From contig DBQM01000043.1 in assembly GCA_002305725.1 (NCBI GenBank), positions 1 through 24,594 of the forward strand: a DNA stretch of 24,594 nucleotides, in the 5' to 3' direction. The position numbers and the translations under genes are program-made. Shown here piece by piece: positions 13,668 through 22,556 of this stretch. Under the pieces are notes generated by a model that was given only the letters and a program-made list of their open reading frames with translations, was not told the DNA's origin and did not search any database. Numbering within the stretch: position 1 is the stretch's first letter; each line of letters opens with the position of its first letter. Source of the DNA: Ruminococcus sp. UBA1394. GTDB taxonomy: Bacteria; Bacillota; Clostridia; Oscillospirales; Ruminococcaceae.

Positions 13668-16600
13668 ATGGAACCAATCATATTTATAGACACAGAAGTC
13701 AGTGAAACAGATAATAAGGCATACGACTTCGGGGCAGTAAACCAAAACGGAGAAAAGCTGCATACAGGTTCTTTCAGTAAATTTCATGCATTTATTTCCG
13801 GTACAAAGTATCTCTGTGGTCATAATATCATCAATCATGACGCAAAGTATATTGAAGCACCTGCTGACGCAATATACATTGATACCCTTTATCTTTCACC
13901 GCTGATGTTTCCCAACAAGCCTTATCATAAGCTGTTGAAAGATGACAAGCTGTGTACAGATGTGCTTAATAATCCCTTGAATGATTCTGTTAAGGCTATA
14001 AGCCTTTTTTATGATGAAGTCAGTGCATTTCAGAATCTTGATGATGAATTAAAGCAGATATATTATATGCTGCTGAAAGACAGTGCATATTTTTCGGGAT
14101 TTTTTTCATATCTTGATTATTCAGCCAATACAGACCCTGAAAAAACGATATCAGCGTACTTTTCAGATAAAATATGCGAAAATTCGCCTTTGGCTGACTT
14201 CATTTCAGATTCTCCTGTTGAACTTGCCTATTGTCTTGCCCTGATATCGGCAACAGAGAAGCACTCTCTTATCCCGAGATGGGTGCTTATAAATTTTCCG
14301 AAAGTTGATATGATACTTAAAGCGTTAAGGAACACATCGTGCGGTAAATGTAATTATTGCATATCAGAACTTGATCCGAAAAAATATCTCAGCAAGTATT
14401 TCGGATATACTGATTTTCGTACATATAACGGAGAACCCCTGCAGGAAAACGCTGTAAATGCAGCGGCTGAACATAAATCACTGCTTGCATTATTTCCCAC
14501 AGGCGGCGGAAAATCTCTTACATTCCAGATACCTGCACTTATGGCTGGAGAAACTGAAAGAGCGCTGACAGTAGTTATTTCGCCTTTGCAGTCACTGATG
14601 AAAGACCAGGTGGATAACCTTGAAAAGAAGGGTATTGCTGATGCCGTAACTATTAACGGACTGCTTAGTCCTGTCGAAAGAGCGGAAGCAATAAAAAGAG
14701 TTGAGTCAGGCATAGCTTCCATTTTATATATTTCACCCGAATCGCTCCGTTCGGTCACAATAGAAAGGCTGTTCCTTGCCCGCCATATTGACCGGTTTGT
14801 TATTGATGAGGCACACTGTTTCTCTGCATGGGGACAGGATTTCCGTGTGGATTACCTGTATATCGGTGATTTCATACGAGAACTGCAGGAGAAAAAAGGT
14901 GGTAATTGCAGGATACCTGTGTCCTGTTTTACCGCAACAGCAAAACAGAAGGTTATCAGTGACATCAGAGAGTATTTTAAAAATAAGCTTGATATTGACC
15001 TTGAACTTTTTGCTACGAATGCGGCGAGAACAAATCTGCGTTATGAAGTCTTGCATAAAGAAACAGACGCTGAAAAATATGATACTCTGCGTGCATTGAT
15101 TGAACAAAAGAACTGTCCTACGATAGTCTATGTTTCAAGAACCAAGCGTACAAGAATGCTTGCACAAAAGCTTACAGATGACGGATTCAAAGCAAGGGCA
15201 TTCAACGGAAAAATGGAAAGCAGCGAGAAACAGGAGAATCAGGAAGCGTTTATCAATGATGAAGTGCAGATAATCGTTGCTACTTCGGCGTTCGGTATGG
15301 GAGTTGATAAGTCCAATGTGGGACTTGTGGTTCATTATGATATTTCGGATTCACTTGAAAACTATGTGCAGGAAGCCGGCCGTGCAGGACGTGACCCTTC
15401 GCTTAATGCGGAGTGTTATGTATTATTCAATGACGGCGACCTGGACAAGCACTTTATACTCCTCAATCAGACAAAGCTCAGTATCAGTGAGATACAGCAG
15501 GTGTGGAGAGCTGTAAAGAATTTGACAAAATCACATCCGGAAGTGTGCTGCTCTATCCTTGAAGTTGCAAGACAGGCAGGCTGGGACGACAGTGTTTCGG
15601 ATATAGAAACAAGAGTAAAAACAGCAATACAGGCACTTGAAAATGCAGGTTACCTGAAAAGAGGTAAAAACGTTCCGAGAATATATGCCACAAGCATTCT
15701 TGTGAAAAATATGAGGGAGGCGTCACAGCGTATTGATGAATCGCTCAGAATTACCGGTGAACAGGAGCGTGTTAATGCAAAGAGAATTATAAGCTCACTG
15801 ATTTCCAGCAAGAGTATTTCCAGAGCCGGAAATGATGATGCAGAATCAAGAGTGGATTATCTTGCTGACCGCCTTGGAATTGAAAAAGCAGATATCATTC
15901 ATTCCATTCAGATGATGAGAGAAGATGGGCTGCTTGCGGATACACAGGACCTGACCGCATACATACTGAGAAACGACAGGAAAAACAAGTCACTTCTGAT
16001 ACTTCATAAATTTCAGTCACTTGAAAAATTTCTGCTTGAATACATTGATGCGGATAGATTATGTATGAATTATAAGGAACTGAACGAGGCTGCACTTGCA
16101 AACGGTATAAAATCAAGCTCAGTCAATTCAATCAAGACATTATTCTATTACTGGACTATACGCAGCTATATTCAGAAAGAACAGGATTCTGTGACAAATA
16201 AGGTCATAATTGTTCCCAAGCTGAAGCTTGAAACTCTGATTCAAAAAAGAACCAAAAGCTACAGGATTGCTGAATTTATCATTAATTATCTCTTTGAACA
16301 CAGCAGTTCCGATACTGACGAAAAAGAAGAAGCGCTTGTGGGTTTTTCAATACTGGAACTTATGAAGGCATATAAGGCAATGGAAAATCACGGCGTTTCT
16401 GCAAATGATATTGAAGAAGCACTGCTGTTCCTCTCAAAGATAAATGCGCTCAGACTCGAAGGCGGATTTCTTGTTCTGTACAACGGAATGAAACTGAAAA
16501 GACTGGTGCTTGATAACAGAATCAAATATAAACTGGAGGATTACAAACAGCTGAGGGAATTCTATAAGCAGAAGATTCAGCAGATACATATTGTGGGCGA

Positions 16601-18434
16601 GTATGCAAATATGATGGTTCGTAATTATGATGAGGCACTTCAGTTCGTAAATGATTATTTCCAGATGGATTATAAGAAATTTCTGGCGCAGTATTTTGCG
16701 GGAGAACGAGCCGCACAAATAGAAAGAAACATCACGCCGGCAAAATACTCTCAGCTGTTTGATACTCTCTCTGAAAGACAGCTTGAGATTATCCGTGACA
16801 ACACATCACAGCATATTGTTGTATCAGCCGGTCCGGGAAGTGGAAAAACAAAGGTGCTGGTACATAAGCTTGCGGCGTTGCTTCTGCTGGAAGATGTAAA
16901 GCATGAACAGCTGCTTATGCTGACGTTTTCAAGAGCGGCGGCTATTGAGTTCAAACAGCGTCTGAAGGAGCTTATCGGCAACGCTGCAAATTTCGTGGAG
17001 ATAAAGACATTCCATTCATACTGCTTTGATTTGCTTGGAAAAATAGGCAATATTCAGGATTCTGAAAACGTTGTGAAGGACGCAGGAGAACTGATACTCA
17101 GCGGTGACGCTGACCTGGGAAGGATAACAAAAAATGTACTCGTTATTGATGAGGCACAGGATATGGATTGTTATGAGTTCCGGCTTGTGGAGGCACTTAT
17201 GGAACGCAATGACGATATGAGAGTTATTGCTGTGGGTGATGACGACCAGAATATATATCAGTTCAGAGGTTCTGATTCAAAATATCTTAAAACACTTATA
17301 TCTGAACATAATGCACAGCAGTATTCACTTATCGACAATTACAGGAGTTGTAAGAGTATCGTTTCTTTTGCCAACAGGTTTGTAAAAGAAATCTCTGACA
17401 GAATGAAAGATGAAGATATTATTGCTGCTTCTGAAACTGACGGAGAAACAAAGCTGATAAAGCACAGCGGACAGTATATCGAAACTGCCGTTGCAGATGA
17501 TATTGCTTCGTCAGATGTCAGGGGAACGACCTGTATTCTGACAAACACCAACAGAGAAGCTTTGATGATAATGGGTGTTCTGAAACAGAGAAACATTCCG
17601 GCAAAGCTTATACAGTCCATGGACGGGTTTGATATTTATGACATAGCAGAGGTGCGTTTTTTTCTAAAAAAACTGCGGTCAGACATTGATGAAATATCTC
17701 CTGTCATAAGTGACAAGCAATGGGATAACGCAATTCATAAGCTGAAACAGCAGTACAGCAAAAGTGAATGTCTGCCCCTGATACTGGATATCCTTACAGC
17801 TTTTGCAGAAACCAATACAAGAAAGTATCGTACAGACCTTGATATGTTTCTTCACGAATCAAAAATCGAGGATTTCTATAAAAGTGAGCAGGGTGTTATT
17901 ACAATTTCCACAATGCATAAGTCAAAAGGCAGAGAATTTGACAATGTTTTTATGTTGCTGAACGGTCCGGTTCTTGATACTGATGAAACAAAGCGAAAAC
18001 TGTATGTAGGTATCACAAGAGCAAAGTCACTTCTGCATATTCACTATACCGGTGACGCTTTTGATATGTTTGCAGACGCAGCGTCTTCAGATGAGACAGA
18101 CCTGAGCTTATACGCAAAGCCTGCTGAACTGATAATGCAGTTGTCGCACAGGGACGTATACCTCAGTTTCTTCAAAGGCAATAAGCCGCTGATACTGCGT
18201 ATGCAAAGCGGTATGCACCTTTATGCAAAAGCAAACAGACTGTATGTTCGCAATGGTGAACAAATGATTCCTGTATTGCAGTTCTCATCAGCCTGTTATG
18301 AGAGAATCAAAAATATAATCGCTGACGAATATACGCTGTATGACGCAAAAATACGATTTATCTGTGCATGGAAAGGTAAGGACGACGAAACGGAAACTGC
18401 TGTGATTCTGCCGGATATTTATTTCAGGTTATGA
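13668..18434 (+). CDS. Exonuclease-like / RecQ / UvrD-type dual helicase fusion
   Basis: This 1588-aa protein joins three enzymes. Residues 1-125 resemble a DEDD 3'-5' exonuclease: IIFIDTE (D8, E10), CGHNIINHDAKY and NDSVKA. Residues 225-231 form a small CxxCxxC cluster. Residues ~245-600 are a RecQ-type SF2 helicase: FPTGGGKSLTFQIP, DEAHCFSAWGQDF (D380), FTATA, VATSAFGMGVDK, QEAGRAGRD. A long linker (600-1030) has winged-helix-like regions. Residues ~1035-1500 are a UvrD/Rep-type SF1 helicase: AGPGSGKTKV (K1060), VIDEAQD (1159-1165), GDDDQNIYQFRG, STMHKSKGREFD and YVGITRAK (1446-1453). All helicase motifs look intact. It should unwind and perhaps trim DNA in repair or recombination, and a defence role is possible. 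It is read alone from its own promoter. Confidence 0.92.
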   Translation: MEPIIFIDTEVSETDNKAYDFGAVNQNGEKLHTGSFSKFHAFISGTKYLCGHNIINHDAKYIEAPADAIYIDTLYLSPLMFPNKPYHKLLKDDKLCTDVLNNPLNDSVKAISLFYDEVSAFQNLDDELKQIYYMLLKDSAYFSGFFSYLDYSANTDPEKTISAYFSDKICENSPLADFISDSPVELAYCLALISATEKHSLIPRWVLINFPKVDMILKALRNTSCGKCNYCISELDPKKYLSKYFGYTDFRTYNGEPLQENAVNAAAEHKSLLALFPTGGGKSLTFQIPALMAGETERALTVVISPLQSLMKDQVDNLEKKGIADAVTINGLLSPVERAEAIKRVESGIASILYISPESLRSVTIERLFLARHIDRFVIDEAHCFSAWGQDFRVDYLYIGDFIRELQEKKGGNCRIPVSCFTATAKQKVISDIREYFKNKLDIDLELFATNAARTNLRYEVLHKETDAEKYDTLRALIEQKNCPTIVYVSRTKRTRMLAQKLTDDGFKARAFNGKMESSEKQENQEAFINDEVQIIVATSAFGMGVDKSNVGLVVHYDISDSLENYVQEAGRAGRDPSLNAECYVLFNDGDLDKHFILLNQTKLSISEIQQVWRAVKNLTKSHPEVCCSILEVARQAGWDDSVSDIETRVKTAIQALENAGYLKRGKNVPRIYATSILVKNMREASQRIDESLRITGEQERVNAKRIISSLISSKSISRAGNDDAESRVDYLADRLGIEKADIIHSIQMMREDGLLADTQDLTAYILRNDRKNKSLLILHKFQSLEKFLLEYIDADRLCMNYKELNEAALANGIKSSSVNSIKTLFYYWTIRSYIQKEQDSVTNKVIIVPKLKLETLIQKRTKSYRIAEFIINYLFEHSSSDTDEKEEALVGFSILELMKAYKAMENHGVSANDIEEALLFLSKINALRLEGGFLVLYNGMKLKRLVLDNRIKYKLEDYKQLREFYKQKIQQIHIVGEYANMMVRNYDEALQFVNDYFQMDYKKFLAQYFAGERAAQIERNITPAKYSQLFDTLSERQLEIIRDNTSQHIVVSAGPGSGKTKVLVHKLAALLLLEDVKHEQLLMLTFSRAAAIEFKQRLKELIGNAANFVEIKTFHSYCFDLLGKIGNIQDSENVVKDAGELILSGDADLGRITKNVLVIDEAQDMDCYEFRLVEALMERNDDMRVIAVGDDDQNIYQFRGSDSKYLKTLISEHNAQQYSLIDNYRSCKSIVSFANRFVKEISDRMKDEDIIAASETDGETKLIKHSGQYIETAVADDIASSDVRGTTCILTNTNREALMIMGVLKQRNIPAKLIQSMDGFDIYDIAEVRFFLKKLRSDIDEISPVISDKQWDNAIHKLKQQYSKSECLPLILDILTAFAETNTRKYRTDLDMFLHESKIEDFYKSEQGVITISTMHKSKGREFDNVFMLLNGPVLDTDETKRKLYVGITRAKSLLHIHYTGDAFDMFADAASSDETDLSLYAKPAELIMQLSHRDVYLSFFKGNKPLILRMQSGMHLYAKANRLYVRNGEQMIPVLQFSSACYERIKNIIADEYTLYDAKIRFICAWKGKDDETETAVILPDIYFRL

Positions 18435-18440
18435 TAATTA

Positions 18441-18518
18441 TAGATGAGGCAAGTAAAGCTTGCCGAAATCTATTTGCCATATTTTGCGGTTGCCGCTTTA
18501 GCGGCGAGCAAAATGGCA
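18441..18518 (+). terminator. Two consecutive hairpins after the giant helicase gene
   Basis: The first, 18441-18472, pairs TAGAT with ATCTA and GGCAAG with CTTGCC. The second, 18475-18518, pairs TGCCATATTTTGC with GCAAAATGGCA (small bulge) and has an inner GCCGCTTTAGCGGC stem. Only a weak T-rich tail follows, so they may protect the 3' end of the mRNA as well as terminate it. Confidence 0.5.
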
Positions 18519-18528
18519 CTTTAAATAA

Positions 18529-18576
18529 AAATATTGCTCTGCCAATTGGGCAAGGTTTAATTGGTGGAGCAATATT
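18529..18576 (+). promoter_or_regulatory. Leader hairpin upstream of the MazG/helicase operon
   Basis: AATATTGCTC pairs perfectly with GAGCAATATT, and CCAATT with AATTGG inside it. No T run follows. It sits between the helicase gene and the ribosome binding site of a short leader ORF, so it is placed to affect expression of the following operon. Confidence 0.45.
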
Positions 18577-18593
18577 AATGGGAGTGAGATATT

Positions 18594-18641
18594 ATGAGGA
18601 TTACTGATAAATTCAATAACAATGGGGTGAGAAAACTTTGA
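18594..18641 (+). CDS. Possible 15-aa leader peptide
   Basis: GGGAGTGAG lies about 6 bp ahead of an ATG. The frame encodes MRITDKFNNNGVRKL and its TGA overlaps the TTG start of the next gene. Stop-start overlap with a weak TTG start suggests translational coupling. It has no recognisable homology and could be chance. Confidence 0.35.
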   Translation: MRITDKFNNNGVRKL

Positions 18642-18958
18642 AGATTCACAACAAACTTGTCCGTGACAGGATACCTGAGATAATTGAAAAGGCAGGAAAA
18701 AAGCCTGTAACGCATATACTTTCAGACGAGGAGTATATTGCGGAGCTTGACCGTAAACTTAATGAAGAATGTGCTGAATACCAGACGGATAAAAGCATTG
18801 AGGAGCTGGCAGATATTCTGGAAGTAATATATGCTGTTGCTGAAGCAAGAGGATGGTCAGTATCTGAACTGGAATCTGTCCGGGCTGATAAAGCTGAAAA
18901 GCGTGGTATTTTTAAAGATAAAATATATCTTGAATATGTGGAGGAAAGCAATGAGTGA
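18638..18958 (+). CDS. MazG-like noncanonical NTP pyrophosphohydrolase
   Basis: This 106-aa protein begins MKIHNKLVRDRIPEIIEKAG and carries the MazG-type metal-binding helices: NEECAEY (ExxxE type) and EELADILEVIYA (ExxD). It matches the small house-cleaning pyrophosphohydrolases often annotated as phosphoribosyl-ATP pyrophosphohydrolase-like. They hydrolyse (d)NTPs or modified nucleotides to monophosphates; the substrate here is unknown. Start is TTG with GGGGTG upstream. The stop overlaps the ATG of the following helicase by 8 bp, so the two proteins are made together. It lies outside any histidine operon, which argues against HisE. Confidence 0.88.
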   Translation: MKIHNKLVRDRIPEIIEKAGKKPVTHILSDEEYIAELDRKLNEECAEYQTDKSIEELADILEVIYAVAEARGWSVSELESVRADKAEKRGIFKDKIYLEYVEESNE

Positions 18959-21218
18959 ACGTCTTGTAACTCCCAGCGGAAGTGCTGCTGAGAATTTGTT
19001 CATAGAACTTTTCTCGGACGTTTTTGGCGCTGAAAAAGCAGCGTTTCTGTATCCACAATATCATTTCTTCGATATCTATCAGAATGACCGGTATGCGGAC
19101 TTTTTTCTTGAAAACGCCGGAAAGCGAATAGCCATTGAAATTGACGATGAGGCAAGCCATAATCCGTCACTTGTGTCACGGAACAAGTTCTATGATGATT
19201 TACTGAAACAAAACAGCATGATACATAACGGCTGGGATGTATATCGCTGGGCAGTCCGGCAGATGCAGATACAGCCTGAGACAGTCAAGGACGAACTGCG
19301 TATATTTCTTGGCTCGCACCCTTTATTTCGTGAAATAGCGGATTATCTTCCGGCACAGCGTGGAAAGACTATAAATGCTGAGAATCTTCAGCTGAAAGAA
19401 CATCAGATTGCCGCTTTGAAATCCCTTGAAGAAATGCGTGAACGGCATGAATCGATTGCTTTGCTGTATCATGCTACCGGCACAGGAAAGACCGTTACGG
19501 CTGTAAGTGACGCCAAAAGATTCGGAAAGCGGACGCTGCTTCTTGCACATACTATCGAACTTGTCAATCAGGCTTTTGAAACATTTAAAAATCTGTGGAA
19601 AGATGTTACTGTTGGAAAATTCGGTGATACTGTAAAGGAAAAGGATGCTTATATAGTCTGTGGCAGTATTCAAAGTGTTGCACTGAATCTTGAACTATTC
19701 CATGAGGACGAATTCGGATATCTTATCATTGACGAGGCTCATCACGCCTCTGCGGAAACATATCAGAAAGTGCTTGCATATTTCAGACCGCAGTTTACTC
19801 TTGGTCTGACAGCAACTCCCGAGCGTACTGATGAAAAGGACATAATCGAAATATTTAAGAATACTGCTCATAAGCTGGATATACAGACTGCCGTAGAGAT
19901 TGGAGAACTTGTTCCTGTGCGATGTATTCGCATTCATACAAATATTGACCTTACGAAAGTTCGTTTCAACAGTATCCAGTACAATATCCGTGACCTTGAA
20001 AGCAAAATATTTGTACCTGAGAGGAATACGCTTATAGTGGATACTTTCATGGAATATGTCAGTGACAAGAGAACTGTAATATTCTGTGCAAGCGTTAAAC
20101 ACGCTGAGCAGATTGCTGATATGATAAGGGAACGTGGCGTGAATGCTGTTTCAGTCAGCGGAAGTATGAAGTCTTCTGAACGCAAGGAAATGCTTGCAAA
20201 ATTTCAGAAAGGCGAAATAAAGGCGCTTTGTGCCTGCGACCTGCTGAATGAAGGCTGGGATTGTCCCGAGACGGAAGTCCTTTTTATGGCAAGACCTACA
20301 ATGTCAAAGGTACTTTACACTCAGCAGCTCGGACGAGGTATGAGACTGGCAGAAGGTAAGGATTTTCTTATGGTGTTCGACTTTGTGGACAATGCGAGTC
20401 AGTACAATATGCCTTATTCAATGCATAGATTATTCAGACTGAAAAAATACCGCCCTGGTCAGATGGTGCTTGGAAAGGCGAATGAGCGTGTGGCTGACGA
20501 GGCTTTGTATGCAAAGGGAGAGAAACCGGAGGCGCTTATTGACTATCCTGTCAGCGCTACAGATTACGAAGCAGTCGATATATTCAACTGGCAGGAAGAG
20601 GCTGCCGGAATGATATCGCAGATGGAGCTGATTCGGCGTGTTGACGTTCAGTCCGAAACTGTTGAACGCTATATCCGTGAGGGAAAGATAATTCCTGATC
20701 TGATAGTGCCGATGAGTGAACATAAACAGCTGAAATATTTCACCGAGGAAACTCTTGAAAATACAGCAAAAGAATTTGGATGGAAACTTATTGACGACAG
20801 CAATCGAAAAGAACTATTCATGGAAATGGTTGAAAAAATGGATATGAGCTATTCATATAAACCTGTTCTGCTGAAAGCTGTTTTTGCGAATGCCGACAGC
20901 AGGGGACGTGTGAAACTGGATGATATATCCGCATATTTCAGAAGCTTTTACGAGAATCGCAGAAATGCAGGACTTGTTCCGGAAAAGTCCAACAGTATAT
21001 TTGCAAAGGGCGGTTATACTGATAAAGAGGCGCAGCGGAATATCCTTTCAAATCCGTTTAAACGTTTTGAGGATATGCAGATGCTCCGTCATACTAAAAC
21101 GCTTGGAATTATCGAAGTAGAACCTACGGTGTGGAAAAATCTTACTGATAATGAAATAAAGCAAATAATAAGTACATGCGATGAAAAACTGGAAAATTAT
21201 TTTAAGAGACTGAAATAA
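18951..21218 (+). CDS. SF2 helicase with N-terminal nuclease-like domain
   Basis: The start at 18951 is favoured (GAGGAAAG upstream, 8-bp overlap with the MazG-like gene), giving 755 aa. Residues ~35-105 look like a PD-(D/E)XK or Vsr-type nuclease: RYADFFLENAGKRIAIEIDD (D50, E63, D65) with H70. The helicase core follows: ATGTGKT (175-181), IIDEAHH (D261), LTATPERTD, a C-terminal RecA domain with LNEGWDCPETEVLFMARPT and QLGRGMRL (459-466). It resembles the helicase part of type III restriction enzymes and of other DEAD/DEAH defence or repair helicases. No methyltransferase or specificity gene is present. The C-terminal 250 residues are unassigned. Confidence 0.88.
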   Translation: MSERLVTPSGSAAENLFIELFSDVFGAEKAAFLYPQYHFFDIYQNDRYADFFLENAGKRIAIEIDDEASHNPSLVSRNKFYDDLLKQNSMIHNGWDVYRWAVRQMQIQPETVKDELRIFLGSHPLFREIADYLPAQRGKTINAENLQLKEHQIAALKSLEEMRERHESIALLYHATGTGKTVTAVSDAKRFGKRTLLLAHTIELVNQAFETFKNLWKDVTVGKFGDTVKEKDAYIVCGSIQSVALNLELFHEDEFGYLIIDEAHHASAETYQKVLAYFRPQFTLGLTATPERTDEKDIIEIFKNTAHKLDIQTAVEIGELVPVRCIRIHTNIDLTKVRFNSIQYNIRDLESKIFVPERNTLIVDTFMEYVSDKRTVIFCASVKHAEQIADMIRERGVNAVSVSGSMKSSERKEMLAKFQKGEIKALCACDLLNEGWDCPETEVLFMARPTMSKVLYTQQLGRGMRLAEGKDFLMVFDFVDNASQYNMPYSMHRLFRLKKYRPGQMVLGKANERVADEALYAKGEKPEALIDYPVSATDYEAVDIFNWQEEAAGMISQMELIRRVDVQSETVERYIREGKIIPDLIVPMSEHKQLKYFTEETLENTAKEFGWKLIDDSNRKELFMEMVEKMDMSYSYKPVLLKAVFANADSRGRVKLDDISAYFRSFYENRRNAGLVPEKSNSIFAKGGYTDKEAQRNILSNPFKRFEDMQMLRHTKTLGIIEVEPTVWKNLTDNEIKQIISTCDEKLENYFKRLK

Positions 21219-21293
21219 GTGGTTATCATCTGCATATATGTCCATAATACAAAAAAGAATGAGCAGTATTGTTTATTACAGCCATAGCACTCC

Positions 21294-21322
21294 TTGATTT
21301 TATAATGCCATAATGTTATAAT
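21294..21322 (+). promoter_or_regulatory. Promoter of the Fic gene
   Basis: TTGATT (21294-21299), a 17-bp spacer and TATAAT (21317-21322) lie 39 bp before the ATG, with GGAGG at 21351-21355. Confidence 0.6.
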
Positions 21323-21361
21323 AAATACAGAAATAAGCTTGTCAGGGAACGGAGGTCATCA

Positions 21362-22367
21362 ATGTCTGACTATAAACCGCCGTTTAGTATGACGGACAGG
21401 ATAATATCGCTTGTTGCGGATATAAGCGAACAACTGGGAAGAATTGCTGTTGAGCATGAAGGCAGAATCAGTCCGCATCTCAGAAAAGAAAACAGAATAA
21501 GAACAATCCATTCTTCTCTTGCCATAGAGCATAATTCTCTTTCAATAGACCAGGTGACCGCTATAATTGACGGAAAACGTGTTCTTGGAAATCCTAATGA
21601 AATTCGTGAGGTACAGAATGCTTACGAAGCTTATGAATTAATGCTTAAATTAGACCCGAACTCTGTTGAGGACTTGCTTAATGCTCACAGACTGATGATG
21701 AACGGACTTGTTCCTGAAAACGGCAGATTCCGTTCCGGCGGTGTCGGGGTTTTTGACGGAGATAAATTGATTCATATGGCTCCTCCGGCTGATTTTGTTC
21801 CGCAGCAGATAAGTGACCTGTTCCTGTGGTATAAGAATTCAGAAATGCATCCGCTGATAAAAAGTGCGGTATTTCACTATGAATTTGAGTTTATACATCC
21901 TTTTGCAGACGGAAACGGACGCATGGGCAGAATGTGGCATAGTCTGCTGTTAGGTCAATGGAAAGATTTGTTTTTCTGGCTCCCTGTTGAATAACTTATC
22001 CAGTCCAGGCAAAAAGGAATACTATGATGCGTTGGGAAAAGCTGATAAGAACACAAACAGTGCAGTTTTCGTTGAACTTATGCTGGAGATTATTCATGAT
22101 ACCTTAAAGGAAATGTCACATCTTGATCGGTCTGACGAACAAGTAAGCGACCAGGATACCGACCAAGATAAACCTGTAAACCGTCTGATTGCAGTACTCG
22201 GTGATGAAGAAATGTCTGCCGCAGACATAATGAAGAAGCTTGGACTGTCTCACCGCCCTACATTCCGTAAGAATTATCTTTCACCGGCACTTGAAAGCGG
22301 ACTTGTCGAAAGAACAATACCTGATAAACCCAACAGCAAGAATCAGAAGTACCGTCTGGTAAAATAA
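21362..22367 (+). pseudogene. Fic-domain AMP transferase gene, broken by stop and frameshift
   Basis: The first 210 codons contain the inhibitory-helix motif SLAIEHN (S52, E56), and the catalytic HPFADGNGRMGR (H179). Right after FFWLPVE a TAA occurs (21992-21994) where the family reads ETLI. The same frame continues LIQSRQK, then one extra base near 22016 shifts to KEYYDALGKADKNTNSAVF. The rest, to 22367, is the usual C-terminal part ending in a winged helix (IMKKLGLSHRPTFRKNYL). So two lesions split the gene. The catalytic core alone could still be made as a 210-aa protein, and the second part has its own TTG (21987). Fic proteins AMPylate protein targets; no antitoxin-like neighbour was seen. 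Confidence 0.85.
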
Positions 22368-22375
22368 ATGAACAA

Positions 22376-22404
22376 GAGCCCTCAGCGAGGGCTCATTCTT
22401 TTTG
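22376..22404 (+). terminator. Terminator after the Fic gene
   Basis: GAGCCCTC (22376-22383) pairs perfectly with GAGGGCTC (22387-22394) around AGC, followed by ATTCTTTTTG. The stem is similar to the one at 10050-10074. Confidence 0.8.
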
Positions 22405-22556
22405 TAATAGTGGCAAGTTTAAGGAAATAATTATGTGGTATTACTTCAGAAAGATTTTACAGCCATTTAACTATATCATGATAGAAAAGCAAATTTCTTT
22501 CCAGTATAATATCATTTGGATATTAAACCAAACAAATTCAATTGGAGGAAATTGTA

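Noticed and set aside
18951..21218. Calling the helicase a type III restriction subunit
   Set aside because: No Mod methyltransferase is present, the nuclease-like domain is N-terminal, not C-terminal, and the partner is a MazG-like enzyme.
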